Part shown: positions 32,901 through 43,020 of the stretch, piece by piece
Layout of the letters: every line of letters starts with the position of its first letter
Position numbering within the stretch: position 1 is the stretch's first letter
DNA from: Bacillus proteolyticus
GTDB lineage: Bacteria; Bacillota; Bacilli; Bacillales; Bacillaceae_G
Direction: 5' to 3'
DNA length: 64,000 nt
Assembly: GCF_001884065.1 (NCBI RefSeq)
Contig: NZ_MACH01000092.1
Location: forward strand, 186,001-250,000
Notes under the pieces: generated by a model
Told to the model about the DNA's origin: nothing
Databases searched by the model: none
The model's input: the letters and a program-made list of their open reading frames with translations, nothing else
Translations under genes and position numbers: made by a program

Positions 32901-35039
32901 TTAATTCGTATTTGCCTCTGCTAACGGTTGTAGTGGCGGTTCTAATTCTAATTCTAAAGTATCTCCTTCTTGTAAGTCTTGTCCTTTTTCAATACTTTGA
33001 CTCGTTACATAGCCGGTACCGGTCGTTTTTAAATCTAATTTAAATAATTTTGATAAATACATAACATCACGCATTGACCAACCTTTTAAGTTTGGCATCT
33101 TCACGTTGTTTCCTAATAAAAATATACGATCTCCTTCACTCATTATTTCGCCAGACTGTGGATATTGTTTTACTATCTTTCCTTCTCCTAATAATACTGG
33201 CTGAAGTTTCTCTTTTTCTATAATATTCTTTATTGTATCTATCGATTGGTTCACATAATTTTGTATTTTTATTTCAGATTGTTTAGTTGCATCTGCCATT
33301 TGTTTTTCTGTATATGGTTTCACTTTTAAATATTCTAGACTATTTTTCATAATTGGTTTGAAAATTTCAGCAAGAGGCTGGGCACCGTACTCATCACCCT
33401 TTAATTTCGGTTGTTTAATAGCTAAATATACGACTAGCTGCGGATCATCAATTGGAGCCATTCCTAAGAAAGAAAAAATATAATTTTCTTTTCCTTCCAT
33501 ATATCGTCCATTTTCAGGATTGGGGATTTGCGCTGTTCCTGTTTTACCGCCAATTGAATAACCATCAATTTTATACATCGTTCCCGTTCCTTTTGATGAA
33601 GTTATTACTCGCTCCATTAAGCCTCTTACCTTTTCTGATGTTTCTTTTTTTATCGGATTCCCAATTTCTTTAGGTTGATTTTCCATAATAACTTGTTTAT
33701 TTGTGGGATTTACAACCTTATCAACAATATAAGGCTGCATCATTTTCCCGTCATTTGCTATAGCTGTGGCTGCTTGTATTATTTGAATAGGAGTTACAGT
33801 AGATCCTTGGCCGAAAGAAGTAGTAACTTGTTGAATTTGAGTATTTAACAATAATGTATTTTTACTTTCTCCAGGCAAATCTATGCCTGTTTTTTGATTG
33901 AAACCAAATTTATTCATATATTGCTTAAATTTATTTGGTTTCAATAATTGATCTTCTAAAATAGAAAAGGCGACGTTTGATGACCTTTCAAACCCTTCAT
34001 CAAATGTAATTGAGCCCCATCCATATCCGCCATTATGATCTTTGATTTCTGCTGAACCAACTGCGTATTTTCCTGATTGGAAATATTCTTTTCCATTATA
34101 TACACCTTCATTTATTGCGGCAGCTAATGTAAATATTTTCATTGTAGACCCTGGTTCATATGCGTTCGCAATTGGATCATTTAAAAAATATTCAATGTCT
34201 CCTTTGTTAGGGTTATAACTAGGCTTACTAGACATTGCTAAAATTTGCCCGGTTTTTGGATCTGCTATAATACCTACTAACATAGAAGGTTCATAGTGTT
34301 GCTGCGCTTTATTCATCGCTTCTTCTAAAAAGCTATCAATTTGTTTATCTAATGTAAGGTATACGTTGTTCCCATTTTTAGCAGGTTCTACTTTTCCTAT
34401 ATCATTTGTAAGTGGGATTCCTTTTCGTGAACCTACATATGAAACATTACCATTTGTAGAGCGCAAATATTTATCCAAACTTTCTTCAAGCCCAAACTTC
34501 CCCACCGCATTACCTTTATCGTCTGGTCTTGCAAAACCAAGTATATACGAGGCGAAATCTTCATTTGGGTATACTCTGGCTTTTTCTGTTGTGAAAGATA
34601 CACCTGGTATTTTCAAATTTTTAATTTCTTCCTTCACTTCTCTAGATAAGTTACGTCCAATTTTACCAATTTCAACTTGTGTACGTCCTTCATGAAAGTT
34701 TTTCATGATTTCCTCTTTATCAACTTCAAGCGCATCTGCTAAACGTTTTGCAGTATCTTCTTTATCTTTTAATTTATCTTTTCCTTTTAAGTTTACAACG
34801 ATGCGATATGTCGTTGAGTCTTGGACTAATACTTTGCCGTTTTGATCATAAATTGTCCCGCGATTTGCCTCTAAAACTCCATTTTGGTTTTGTTGTTCCT
34901 TCGCAAGATCCTTTACATTAACATTATGCACGACTCCTACTGCTTGAATATAAAATATGCGTAAAAGCATAGTAAGAAACAAAACAATAAAAGCAATCAT
35001 CATATATCGAGCGCCTTTATTCGTTTGAAGTTTATGCAT
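32901..35039 (-). CDS. PASTA-domain class B penicillin-binding protein (PBP2B/SpoVD-like transpeptidase)
   Basis: 712 residues. Domains in order: short cytoplasmic start and one transmembrane helix (about 12-33), dimerisation domain with NRGTIYDQNGKVL (about 59-71), transpeptidase with SxxK as EPGSTMKIF (near 297), SSN as ERSSNVAFSIL (near 355) and KTG as GGKTGTAQIP (near 500), then two PASTA domains (from about 590 and 655, each with the PxLxGxS/GEGKIVKQYPQSG type of pattern). It cross-links peptidoglycan; division-type PBP2B and sporulation SpoVD share this plan. The location away from the dcw cluster suggests an accessory paralogue. AAAGGAGATAAAT precedes the ATG. Terminator behind it. Confidence 0.9.
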   Translation of the reverse strand: MHKLQTNKGARYMMIAFIVLFLTMLLRIFYIQAVGVVHNVNVKDLAKEQQNQNGVLEANRGTIYDQNGKVLVQDSTTYRIVVNLKGKDKLKDKEDTAKRLADALEVDKEEIMKNFHEGRTQVEIGKIGRNLSREVKEEIKNLKIPGVSFTTEKARVYPNEDFASYILGFARPDDKGNAVGKFGLEESLDKYLRSTNGNVSYVGSRKGIPLTNDIGKVEPAKNGNNVYLTLDKQIDSFLEEAMNKAQQHYEPSMLVGIIADPKTGQILAMSSKPSYNPNKGDIEYFLNDPIANAYEPGSTMKIFTLAAAINEGVYNGKEYFQSGKYAVGSAEIKDHNGGYGWGSITFDEGFERSSNVAFSILEDQLLKPNKFKQYMNKFGFNQKTGIDLPGESKNTLLLNTQIQQVTTSFGQGSTVTPIQIIQAATAIANDGKMMQPYIVDKVVNPTNKQVIMENQPKEIGNPIKKETSEKVRGLMERVITSSKGTGTMYKIDGYSIGGKTGTAQIPNPENGRYMEGKENYIFSFLGMAPIDDPQLVVYLAIKQPKLKGDEYGAQPLAEIFKPIMKNSLEYLKVKPYTEKQMADATKQSEIKIQNYVNQSIDTIKNIIEKEKLQPVLLGEGKIVKQYPQSGEIMSEGDRIFLLGNNVKMPNLKGWSMRDVMYLSKLFKLDLKTTGTGYVTSQSIEKGQDLQEGDTLELELEPPLQPLAEANTN

Positions 35040-35247
35040 ATTTATCTCCTTTCTTTTCCAATGTATTAATGCAAAGATGTGTTACTAACTATGTTCTTTA
35101 TTATATTAGATACTATATTTTTCGAAGTTTTTTCAGTAATTCCTCTATAACTATAAGAAAACTAGCTATGTTACTATTTGTTTTTTATTAATTTATATTT
35201 TTAAAATAAAAATACGGTAAGTGAAATTTAAGGATTTTCAAATAAAA

Positions 35248-35270
35248 AGAACCTACTTTTTGTAGGTTCT
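35248..35270 (-). terminator. Terminator of the PAP2 gene
   Basis: AGAACCTAC and GTAGGTTCT, perfect 9-bp arms, 5-nt loop, A5 upstream on the plus strand. Confidence 0.8.
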
Positions 35271-35275
35271 TACGA

Positions 35276-35875
35276 TTAAGCTATATGGTTATATTTCGCT
35301 AAAAAAGGAACTCGTTTTGCTACTAGTGCATACATTTTGAAAATAAGTTTTGCTAATGGCTCAAATATACGTGTACTTTGCATTACTAAGCCGCTTGTAA
35401 TAAATGTTAAGAACGCAGCACCAAGTATATCTAGAGGATAATGAACGCCTACGTACATGCGTGATACACCGACTAATATTGCCCATATTAACGCGATATA
35501 TTTAAGTTTTTCTCCTCTAAGAATAAATACGAAAGCAATCGAAAATACAAGCACAGAATGATCACTTACAAATGATGAATCTGCTGCATGCGGTACTAAT
35601 TGATTTACATGATGTGTTATAAAAGGACGCGGATGGTAATATACCGCATGTATAAGAACATTTACTAATAATGCAATACTAACTGAAAGTGTCGTATATA
35701 ACACTGTATATTGTTTTCTAATTGCATTCTCTTTCTTTCCATTATTGAACCATAGGATAAGCATGAATAGAATAGTTACATATGGAACACTATTTGTAAT
35801 AGCGATCATTAGCGTATCTAATAGCTTGGATGATCCAGCAAAGTTATTAATCCATTGAAATACTGTGTAATTCAT
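35276..35875 (-). CDS. PAP2-family undecaprenyl-diphosphatase, BcrC-like
   Basis: 199 residues with about five helices. PAP2 motifs: YHPRP (C1, about 81-85), FVSDHSVLVFS (C2, SxxxH, about 102-112) and VGVSRMYVGVHYPLDILG (C3, SRx6H, about 133-150). Such enzymes remove a phosphate from undecaprenyl pyrophosphate for cell wall synthesis and give bacitracin tolerance. The name bcrC is not given because B. cereus strains have several paralogues. A leader of about 270 bp without a gene precedes it; it contains a TTGACA-like box. Single gene. Confidence 0.8.
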   Translation of the reverse strand: MNYTVFQWINNFAGSSKLLDTLMIAITNSVPYVTILFMLILWFNNGKKENAIRKQYTVLYTTLSVSIALLVNVLIHAVYYHPRPFITHHVNQLVPHAADSSFVSDHSVLVFSIAFVFILRGEKLKYIALIWAILVGVSRMYVGVHYPLDILGAAFLTFITSGLVMQSTRIFEPLAKLIFKMYALVAKRVPFLAKYNHIA

Positions 35876-36146
35876 ATTACTCTCTCCTTATTATTTCTCA
35901 TTGTACTTTAAATAAAGATACAAGTTCTTGATTTACACAGTATACAACATCAATATGAAAATGGGCTTAAACTTTTCTCATCTAATTCTCATGTTATTAC
36001 TATTCATTTGACAATCGTGTAACTATTTACAAGAGCTAAGTATGTATAAAGGTTGTAAAACATTTTAAATAGTATGGTAAACACTTTATGCATGAATATA
36101 ATATTTAACATGTTCATTTAAATATAATTTCTCTGAAATCATATTT

Positions 36147-37136
36147 TTATTCCATACGAAGGGCAATATTACCAAATTGTTCTCCTTGCTGCATTCGATT
36201 TAAAGCTTGAATTGCTTCTTCTAATGGATATACTTTATCAATGATTGGTTTAATATTATGTTCCTCTATAAAATGAATCATCTCATTAAATTCTTCACTG
36301 CTGCCCATTGATGTTCCCATTATATCGATTTGATTATAAAATAATGCTCGTAACGGCAATTCAATTTTATCTCCTGAACTTGCACCAAAATTAACGATTC
36401 TTCCATTAGGTTTTAATATATCAAAATATTTCAAGAAAGTCGCCGGACCTATACTATCTATAATTAAATCTATTTTTTCTCCATGTAAGCACTCTTCCCA
36501 ATTACCAGAACTATTAAAAGAAAAGTCTGCTCCATATTTTTCTGCAGTCTTTCTTTTGCTCTCTATCCTTGAAGTAACACTCACCTTTGCTCCAATTGCT
36601 TTAGCAAATAACATAACAAAAGTTGCTACACCACCGCCGATTCCTGGAATTAGAACATGTTCTCCAGATTTCAATTTCCCTTTTGTAAAAAGTGCTCTAT
36701 ATGCAGTTAATGCCGATAAAGATAACACACCAGATTCTTCCCACGTAAGATATGATGGCTTTTTCACTACATTTTCAGCTGGCACAATAACATATTCGGC
36801 AAACGTTCCATCTGCTGGTCCACCTAACACTTCAGGTAACGCTGGTATTTCGTGAGTATTATTCCATCCAATACTAGGATTTATAATAACCTCTGTATAT
36901 AGTGTGATATTTGAAACACCTTCTCCTAATTCCGTAACAATACCTGCACCATCTGATCCTAAAATTAAAGGTAATTCCATTTCTTTTCTATTATTCATAA
37001 TAAATAAATCACGATGATTTAAACCTGCTGTTTTTAATTTCACTTTAACTTCCCCAACATTAGGTGTTATCTCAGCTGATAATTTATATTCTAAACCCTC
37101 TAATCCTGTTTTATGTTGATGTACAATAGCTTTCAT
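36147..37136 (-). CDS. Medium-chain dehydrogenase/reductase (YogA-like, NADPH:quinone/zinc-type)
   Basis: 329 residues with the MDR plan: an N-terminal GroES-like domain ([31 protein letters not shown]) and a Rossmann domain with [23 protein letters not shown] and KYGADFSFN. The catalytic zinc ligands of alcohol dehydrogenases are not evident, as in quinone-oxidoreductase-like members, so it is probably a YogA-type NADPH-dependent reductase of unknown substrate. AAGGGGGAATAATTA precedes the ATG. Single gene. Confidence 0.85.
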   Translation of the reverse strand: MKAIVHQHKTGLEGLEYKLSAEITPNVGEVKVKLKTAGLNHRDLFIMNNRKEMELPLILGSDGAGIVTELGEGVSNITLYTEVIINPSIGWNNTHEIPALPEVLGGPADGTFAEYVIVPAENVVKKPSYLTWEESGVLSLSALTAYRALFTKGKLKSGEHVLIPGIGGGVATFVMLFAKAIGAKVSVTSRIESKRKTAEKYGADFSFNSSGNWEECLHGEKIDLIIDSIGPATFLKYFDILKPNGRIVNFGASSGDKIELPLRALFYNQIDIMGTSMGSSEEFNEMIHFIEEHNIKPIIDKVYPLEEAIQALNRMQQGEQFGNIALRME

Positions 37137-37210
37137 TAATTATTCCCCCTTAATACTTTCAATGTACTAGAAATATCGAAATAAATAAATTTTTTTGATT
37201 TCTAAGCATC

Positions 37211-37246
37211 AAAAAAGGAGGAAATACAAATGTATTCCTCCTTTTA
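37211..37246 (-). terminator. Terminator of the two-component operon
   Basis: AAAAGGAGGA and TCCTCCTTTT arms around an AT-rich loop; A6 at the start gives the U tail on the minus strand. Confidence 0.75.
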
Positions 37247-37284
37247 AAGAGTTTTTTCAAAAAGAATTTTATAAACTTTAGCTA

Positions 37285-38700
37285 TTAATGAGTAGTATAA
37301 GGAAATGTAATCGTAACAATTGTTCCTTCATTTTCTTTACTCTCTAATTGAATAGTTCCGTTATATTTTTCTACAAGCCGTTTTGCAATTGATAATCCTA
37401 GTCCATTGCCGCCTTGTTTACGACTTCTCGCTTTATCAACTCGATAAAAGCGGTTAAGAACAAAAGGTAAATCTGCTTCAGGTATGCCCGCTCCGTGATC
37501 TATTATACTAATTTTAATTTTGCCCGATTGTATACTTGATTCGATGCAAATATACTTATTAGCTTCTTTCGTATACTTGACCGCATTATCCATTACAATA
37601 ATAATAATTTGTTCTAAGTAAGATGATGGGATTGAAACATAAGCTTCATCTGTATCCAATTTCAGATCAAATTGAAAGTCAGTTTGCAGTACTGCAAAGT
37701 TTTGTGTAACTTGTTTCAATACGCTATTAACATGGACTCGTTCGGCTGCTACTGGATGCATCTGTTCTGATTCAGCCCTTGATAGCTCTAGCAGTTCTGA
37801 AACTAATTTATTTAATCGATCTACTTCTTTTAAACTGGATTGAAGGGATTTATCCAATACTGCTGGATCATTTTTCCCCCATCGATTTAGCATTGATAAG
37901 TGCCCTTGAATAATTGTTAATGGTGTTCTTAATTCATGTGATGCGTCTTCTACAAACTGTTTTTGCTGTGTAAATGAGGTTTCTACTTCATCCATCATTT
38001 CGTTAAAAAGAATCGATAATTTTGCGAGTTCATCATTATTTTCTCTTACTGGAACCCTTTCGTTCAGTCCGTTTTTCTTAATACGCTTCATCGTATCTGT
38101 TATATTTTGAACACTCGATAAAAGCTTTTTCGTTATAAGTATTCCACCTAAAAAACTAAACACTAATCCGCATATTCCCGCAACAACCATTACCACTAAA
38201 ATTATTTTTAATAAATGATCAAATGTCTCTAAGTTTTTCGCAAGCTCAATAGTTCCAGTAAATTTCTTTGTTTGAATGGGTATACGCTCAACTAATATTC
38301 GATCCTCTATATGTCTTTTTATAAATGATTCATCTTGCGTAACCATTTTGGGCTCTATCCATGCTTCATTAAAGTCTCGTGAAACAGTAACAATAGGTTT
38401 TCCATCTCTTCCTATAATACGAATCATTTGATGCTTATCGATCATGTTGTTTAGAAATTCTTTACTATTTTCAAATGTTTTGCTCGAGAGCGTATCATTT
38501 TTATCTTGAAAATATGCCGCTATTTCTGTCACTTGTCTGTTTATTTGTTTCTGTTCATAATCTATAGTCCACTTATTAATTACAATGAATTGTAAAGCGC
38601 TATACAAAATAAACAAAATAAAAACTAGTGTAGTGGACCAAAGTGTTAATTTCCACTTTATAGGTAAATTTCTAATTCGGTACATAATGTTTTTTATCAT
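37285..38700 (-). CDS. HAMP-domain sensor histidine kinase (EnvZ/BaeS type)
   Basis: 471 residues. Two transmembrane helices (about 17-40 and 168-190) bound an extracytoplasmic loop of about 125 residues. A HAMP domain (about 190-243) is followed by HisKA with EDASHELRTPLTIIQGH (phosphoacceptor His near 258), the N box IMDNAVKYT, G1 DHGAGIPEADLP and G2 GGNGLGLSIAKRLVE. It overlaps its response regulator gene by 4 bp, a coupled pair. The ligand is unknown; the first gene of the operon encodes a heme-like membrane protein, so a redox or envelope signal is possible. Confidence 0.95.
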   Translation of the reverse strand: MIKNIMYRIRNLPIKWKLTLWSTTLVFILFILYSALQFIVINKWTIDYEQKQINRQVTEIAAYFQDKNDTLSSKTFENSKEFLNNMIDKHQMIRIIGRDGKPIVTVSRDFNEAWIEPKMVTQDESFIKRHIEDRILVERIPIQTKKFTGTIELAKNLETFDHLLKIILVVMVVAGICGLVFSFLGGILITKKLLSSVQNITDTMKRIKKNGLNERVPVRENNDELAKLSILFNEMMDEVETSFTQQKQFVEDASHELRTPLTIIQGHLSMLNRWGKNDPAVLDKSLQSSLKEVDRLNKLVSELLELSRAESEQMHPVAAERVHVNSVLKQVTQNFAVLQTDFQFDLKLDTDEAYVSIPSSYLEQIIIIVMDNAVKYTKEANKYICIESSIQSGKIKISIIDHGAGIPEADLPFVLNRFYRVDKARSRKQGGNGLGLSIAKRLVEKYNGTIQLESKENEGTIVTITFPYTTH

Positions 38701-39371
38701 TTCATTATATATCCAGCACCGCGGACTGTTTGGATATACTCCTCCTTATCTACACTATGTAACTTATTACGTAAATAACGAACATATACATCGACTATAT
38801 TTGTCTCAACCATTGCATCGTATCCCCATACTTGATCAAGTAAAATATCACGGGTAAGAACTCGATTTATATTTTTCATAAACATAAGCAATAGCTCGAA
38901 TTCTTTATTTGTAAGTTCAATTTCTTCGTTTCCTTTAGTTATAGTTCGAGATTCAATCTGAAGCTGTAAATCTTTAAACGTAAGAAAAGATGTGTTTTTA
39001 TGTTCTTTATTTTCTTCTCTTCTAAATATAACTCTCATACGTGCTAAAAGTTCTTCAATCGCAAACGGTTTTGGAAGATAATCATCAGCTCCACTATCTA
39101 AGCCTGTCACACGGTCCATAATACTATCACGAGCAGTCAACATAATAATAGGTGTATTTTTAGTTGCCCTTAGTCGACGACATACTTCCAGTCCATTTAA
39201 TCCTGGTAACATTAAATCAAGTAAAATGAGATCATAACTTTTTTCAAGTGCAGCTTCTAATCCCTTTCTTCCATCAAGTTGTATATCTACTTTATATCCT
39301 TCATACTTTAATTCTAGTTCTAAAAAATCTGCCAAGCTTTCCTCATCTTCAATAATTAATATATGTTGCAA
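38697..39371 (-). CDS. OmpR/PhoB-type response regulator
   Basis: 224 residues. The receiver (1-118) has the acidic pocket at IIEDEESL and the phospho-acceptor in YDLILLDLMLPGLNGLE (Asp near 51), then TARDS and DDYLPKPFAIEEL. The C-terminal winged helix (about 128-224) contains ELTNKEFELLLMFMKN, DVYVRYLRNKL and VRGAGYIMK. The start is TTG 39371 with GGAGGAAGTACCG upstream. The middle gene of a three-gene operon: membrane protein, regulator, kinase. Confidence 0.95.
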   Translation of the reverse strand: MQHILIIEDEESLADFLELELKYEGYKVDIQLDGRKGLEAALEKSYDLILLDLMLPGLNGLEVCRRLRATKNTPIIMLTARDSIMDRVTGLDSGADDYLPKPFAIEELLARMRVIFRREENKEHKNTSFLTFKDLQLQIESRTITKGNEEIELTNKEFELLLMFMKNINRVLTRDILLDQVWGYDAMVETNIVDVYVRYLRNKLHSVDKEEYIQTVRGAGYIMK

Positions 39372-39383
39372 CGGTACTTCCTC

Positions 39384-39914
39384 CTATGCGATTAAATGAA
39401 TAAGCAATCCTATTCCGAATATAATTGCGATGATTTGATGTACTTTTCGATACATCATCAATTTTGTTTTCTGATTAGATTTCTGTAAAGTAAAGCCTGC
39501 AACCCCTAATGCTATTAAGGCTAAAAGAGAAAATATACCACTATATATTAGTATTATATGACGACTTCCTTTTATTAAAAAGTAAATGCCGTGAGTAGTC
39601 GTAACAGCTATTACAGCGTATCCAATTAATACGTGAAACTGTTTTATGAAAAGGTATAGTTCTTTAATCATTTTAAATCCGTGCATATTTTTTTTCCTTA
39701 AAAATAACCATATTTGACGTAAGAACCATAATGATGCAGCTATAATTGCCCCGTATTCACCTAAAGAACCTAATTTCTTATTTAGCCATTGTACATTTAA
39801 TACATTCCCATACAAAACATTAATAAATAGCAATTCAACACTGCAAATAATAATAGTAATGCCTATTATTTTAACATACATATGGAAATATTTATTTCTA
39901 AGTATTTTCTCCAT
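39384..39914 (-). CDS. Membrane protein with heme-b561-like histidine pattern
   Basis: 176 residues with about five helices. Histidines recur at helix-like intervals: FHVLIGYAVIAVTTTHGIYF (two His 15 apart) and YRKVHQIIAIIFGIGLLIHLIA (two His 14 apart). That arrangement resembles di-heme ferric-reductase-like or cytochrome b561 membrane domains, so a heme b electron-transfer role is suggested, not shown. It starts at ATG 39914 with AAAAGGGGATTATATAAA upstream and is the first gene of an operon with the two-component system, 12 bp before the regulator gene. Confidence 0.65.
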   Translation of the reverse strand: MEKILRNKYFHMYVKIIGITIIICSVELLFINVLYGNVLNVQWLNKKLGSLGEYGAIIAASLWFLRQIWLFLRKKNMHGFKMIKELYLFIKQFHVLIGYAVIAVTTTHGIYFLIKGSRHIILIYSGIFSLLALIALGVAGFTLQKSNQKTKLMMYRKVHQIIAIIFGIGLLIHLIA

Positions 39915-40023
39915 TTTATATAATCCCCTTTTGACTCAAAAACTCTATAATCAGCAGTGTATCAAGTGAAAGAGAGAATAACATGAGAGAAAGATTAAAA
40001 TAAAATGAGAATCTGCAAACTAC

Positions 40024-40542
40024 TTATATTTTATTTATATCCTTTTTGGCCAATTCTAATATGTTGCAAATAAACGGTACTTTTGCATTTGTATATGAAA
40101 CACGATCAAAAGGATATGTAGCAGCAAGTTTCTCTTTTAATTCTCTATATTCTTCACGTGCCCACTCATGATTTTTTAGAAAGTCTCGGAATAAAAGGTT
40201 GTTCTTCCATTCTTCACTATTATAAATATAAACATGTAAATGGTGGGTACCAGCTCTCCATTTACCTTTTCTAAAAAAACGCCAATTAGGTGTTTTTTTA
40301 GGAACATATTCATAGCCAATTTCTTCTAGGGCTTCCCTCCAATTTTCGGTGATTTGTAAATTAGTTACACCAATCATCATATCAATAAGAGGTTTAGCCC
40401 CTAATCCTTCAACGGCTGTACTTCCTATATGTTCAATAGCAATAATTTCTTCATGGAGTAACGGCACAATTTTATTTTTTTCATTTAAAAACTCTGTATG
40501 CCAATATTGTTGGTACGGTTTAATTATGATTTTTCCATCCAT
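40024..40542 (-). CDS. GrpB/UPF0157 family nucleotidyltransferase-like protein
   Basis: 172 residues. Signature of the GrpB family: EHIGSTAVEGLGAKPLIDMMIGV (about 37-59), with the GS and (D/P)xxD elements of minimal nucleotidyltransferases, then HHLHVYIYNSEEWKNNLLFRDFL. Substrate unknown; CoaE fusions occur in some bacteria. GGAGGAAAGAAA precedes the ATG. Single gene. Confidence 0.85.
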   Translation of the reverse strand: MDGKIIIKPYQQYWHTEFLNEKNKIVPLLHEEIIAIEHIGSTAVEGLGAKPLIDMMIGVTNLQITENWREALEEIGYEYVPKKTPNWRFFRKGKWRAGTHHLHVYIYNSEEWKNNLLFRDFLKNHEWAREEYRELKEKLAATYPFDRVSYTNAKVPFICNILELAKKDINKI

Positions 40543-40668
40543 TTTCTTTCCTCCTTATAACTGTACATTATTATATTTATAAAATTTAAGTTTATTAACA
40601 TAGGGATTTCACAAAATATGTCGAATACTGTAATAGTCAACTTAATTATATTAAATATGAGGTGAATA

Positions 40669-41550
40669 ATGAAAGATATTCCAGTTAAAATTCAGTTAGA
40701 TACTATAACATTCCAACTAAAAAAACATCATAATTTTGATTGGCTTACAAAACTAGGTACAGTATTTGCGGTTTTTGACCAACAAGATTCCGGTAATATA
40801 AGTTTTGGTGTTGAAAAGAATGGGAAAAAGAACTTTATTAAATATGCAGGGGCACAAACACTCGCATATAATGCTTCTACAAATGAAGCTATAAAAAGAT
40901 TAAAAAGCTCAGTTACTATATACAATGAATTAAAACACGTTTCTCTTATAAGTTTAATTGATCACTACCCTGTACAACATGGATATGTTTTAATTTTTGA
41001 TTGGTTTGATGGTGAATGTCTTCACCCGCACTGGAGTTTCCCACCTCCAGCGAAATATATTGATCCTAGCTCACCATTTTATAAATTTAAGCATTTATCT
41101 ATTAAGGAACGCATCGTATCATTGAATTCTATTTTTTCTTTCCACACTTACGTAGAACACAAAAACTATGTAGCTATTGATTTTTATGACGGTAGTATTT
41201 TGTACAACTTTAAAACGAATGAAACAAAAATTTGTGATATTGATTTATACAGTAACAAACCGTATGTAAATAAGATGGGGCGAATGTGGGGATCATCTCG
41301 TTTTATGTCACCTGAAGAGTTTCAACTTAATGCTGTAATAGACGGGAAAACTAATGTATTTAATATGGGGGCTATGGCTTTCGCGCTATTAGGTGGCGGG
41401 CAAGATCGTTCCTTTATGAAATGGGAAGCTAGTGAAGGCCTATATGAAGTAGCATACCGTGCTGTAAATGAAAATCGTAGTGAGCGCTATGCGTCAATGG
41501 AAGAGTTTAATAATGTATGGTTAAAAGTCTATAACGCTGAAAAGTTTTAA
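40669..41550 (+). CDS. Protein-kinase-like protein with altered catalytic loop
   Basis: 293 residues of protein kinase-like fold. A candidate ATP-binding Lys58 lies in NFIKYAG and a glutamate in YNELKH near 87. The catalytic loop VAIDFYDGSILYN (168-180) has Asp174 and Asn180 but lacks the HRD triad; the DFG equivalent is CDIDLY (189-194). GSSRFMSPEEF (about 211-221) matches an activation-loop APE-like end, followed by a helix-rich C-lobe. It is therefore probably an active but divergent small-molecule or protein kinase, not a canonical Ser/Thr kinase. GAGGTGAATA precedes the ATG. No partner substrate gene is obvious; the next gene is a histidine kinase. Confidence 0.75.
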   Translation: MKDIPVKIQLDTITFQLKKHHNFDWLTKLGTVFAVFDQQDSGNISFGVEKNGKKNFIKYAGAQTLAYNASTNEAIKRLKSSVTIYNELKHVSLISLIDHYPVQHGYVLIFDWFDGECLHPHWSFPPPAKYIDPSSPFYKFKHLSIKERIVSLNSIFSFHTYVEHKNYVAIDFYDGSILYNFKTNETKICDIDLYSNKPYVNKMGRMWGSSRFMSPEEFQLNAVIDGKTNVFNMGAMAFALLGGGQDRSFMKWEASEGLYEVAYRAVNENRSERYASMEEFNNVWLKVYNAEKF

Positions 41551-41645
41551 AAACTACATACATTATAAAATGTGTATATAAAACTTGTACTTTTATAATG
41601 TATAATACATATGGGATTGAAATTCAGAATAACGAGGCATGTATT

Positions 41646-42917
41646 ATGAACTTTGTTTACATTAATCAAAATGTTTTAAATAATCTTCTATATATTTTAA
41701 GTAGTATATTTGTTTTTTATTTTATTTATGATAGTGGATACTTTAGGAAGAAATATAAGAAATTGCTTATTATTCTTTGTACGAGCATCCCACTAATTTT
41801 ATGTATGCGGTACCCCATCTATATGGATGAAAATTGTATTCACGATTTAAGACAAATCCCCTTTTTAATTGGTACACTTTATGGTGGATTTCCTGTCGGT
41901 ATTGCATTACTCATGATTTTATTAATAACACGTTTTATGTTTTATGGTTTTAGCCTGTTAACAATCATTGTGTATGGAATGATGTTAATAATTACAGTAT
42001 TCGCATCATCAAAATTTAATACATACAATAGAAAAATGAAAGTAGCTTCATCTATATTTTTAACTTTTTTCCTTGCATTGTTTACAACAGTAATTGTTTT
42101 AACTCTATCGGATTTTGAAGTGAATAATTTGTACATTATTTATTTCATTTTATTACCAACTATTTTAATATTATTTATGGTCTATTTTAATGAAGTTTTA
42201 AAAGATGCAATATGCATGCGATCAAAATTAATAAAAGTTGAAAAAATGGAGATTGTCAGTCAACTCGCTGCAAGTATTTCACATGAAGTACGGAACCCTT
42301 TGACGGTTGTAAAAGGATTTACACAACTTTTAAAAACACCCAATATAACTCAACAATCCAGAGATGAATATATTGAACATATACTTGAAGAATTAAATCG
42401 TGCACAGGCAATTATTGATGATTACTTAACTTTTGCCAAACCTGCTTCAGAAAAACTAGATCGTATTTCAGTTGAGCACGAGTTACATCGAGTTATTAAA
42501 ATGATATTGCCTTTATGTAATATGAATAATATTAATATTACACAAGAGTTCTCTGAGGGAATAATTATTGGTAATACACAGCACTTCCATCAATGTTTTT
42601 TAAATTTAATAAAAAACAGTATAGAAGCAATGCCAAGTGGCGGTAATCTAATTATATCTACAACTGTTAATAATAATAAGATCATAATACGGATTCAAGA
42701 TAGTGGAATCGGAATGTCGCAAGAGCAAATTAATCGATTTGGCGAACCATATTTTAGCACAAAAACGAAAGGTACTGGTTTAGGAACAATGGTTGCTGTA
42801 AAAATTATCGAAACGATGCGAGGCACATTGAAAATCCGAAGTGTTATAAATAAAGGAACTACTTTAACAATCACATTACCTAAATGCAGTAATGAGGAGA
42901 TTTCGTATAATAAATGA
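41646..42917 (+). CDS. KinB-like membrane sensor histidine kinase (5TM receptor type)
   Basis: 423 residues. An N-terminal region of about 175 residues with five or six transmembrane helices of the 5TMR-LYT type (including QIPFLIGTLYGGFPVGIALL) is followed by HisKA with ASISHEVRNPLTVVKGFTQL and a HATPase with IKNSIEAMPSGG, QDSGIGMSQEQI and TKGTGLGTMVAVKII. This is the KinB plan of sporulation-initiating kinases that feed Spo0F; that pathway assignment is inference. GAGGCATGTATT puts the start at ATG 41646; the ATG at 41598 has no ribosome site. No response regulator is adjacent. Followed by a terminator. Confidence 0.85.
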   Translation: MNFVYINQNVLNNLLYILSSIFVFYFIYDSGYFRKKYKKLLIILCTSIPLILCMRYPIYMDENCIHDLRQIPFLIGTLYGGFPVGIALLMILLITRFMFYGFSLLTIIVYGMMLIITVFASSKFNTYNRKMKVASSIFLTFFLALFTTVIVLTLSDFEVNNLYIIYFILLPTILILFMVYFNEVLKDAICMRSKLIKVEKMEIVSQLAASISHEVRNPLTVVKGFTQLLKTPNITQQSRDEYIEHILEELNRAQAIIDDYLTFAKPASEKLDRISVEHELHRVIKMILPLCNMNNINITQEFSEGIIIGNTQHFHQCFLNLIKNSIEAMPSGGNLIISTTVNNNKIIIRIQDSGIGMSQEQINRFGEPYFSTKTKGTGLGTMVAVKIIETMRGTLKIRSVINKGTTLTITLPKCSNEEISYNK

Positions 42918-42943
42918 AAAAGGAGCTATTAAGCTCCTTTTTC
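42916..42943. terminator. Terminator of the KinB-like gene
   Basis: GAAAAAGGAGCT and AGCTCCTTTTTC arms around a short ATTA loop. Confidence 0.8.
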
Positions 42944-43020
42944 ATTTATTACGATACAAAAAGTACCTACTATGTTTTTTAAGTTTACATTTTGTAGAGA
43001 CTAATTAGAAATTAGTATCC

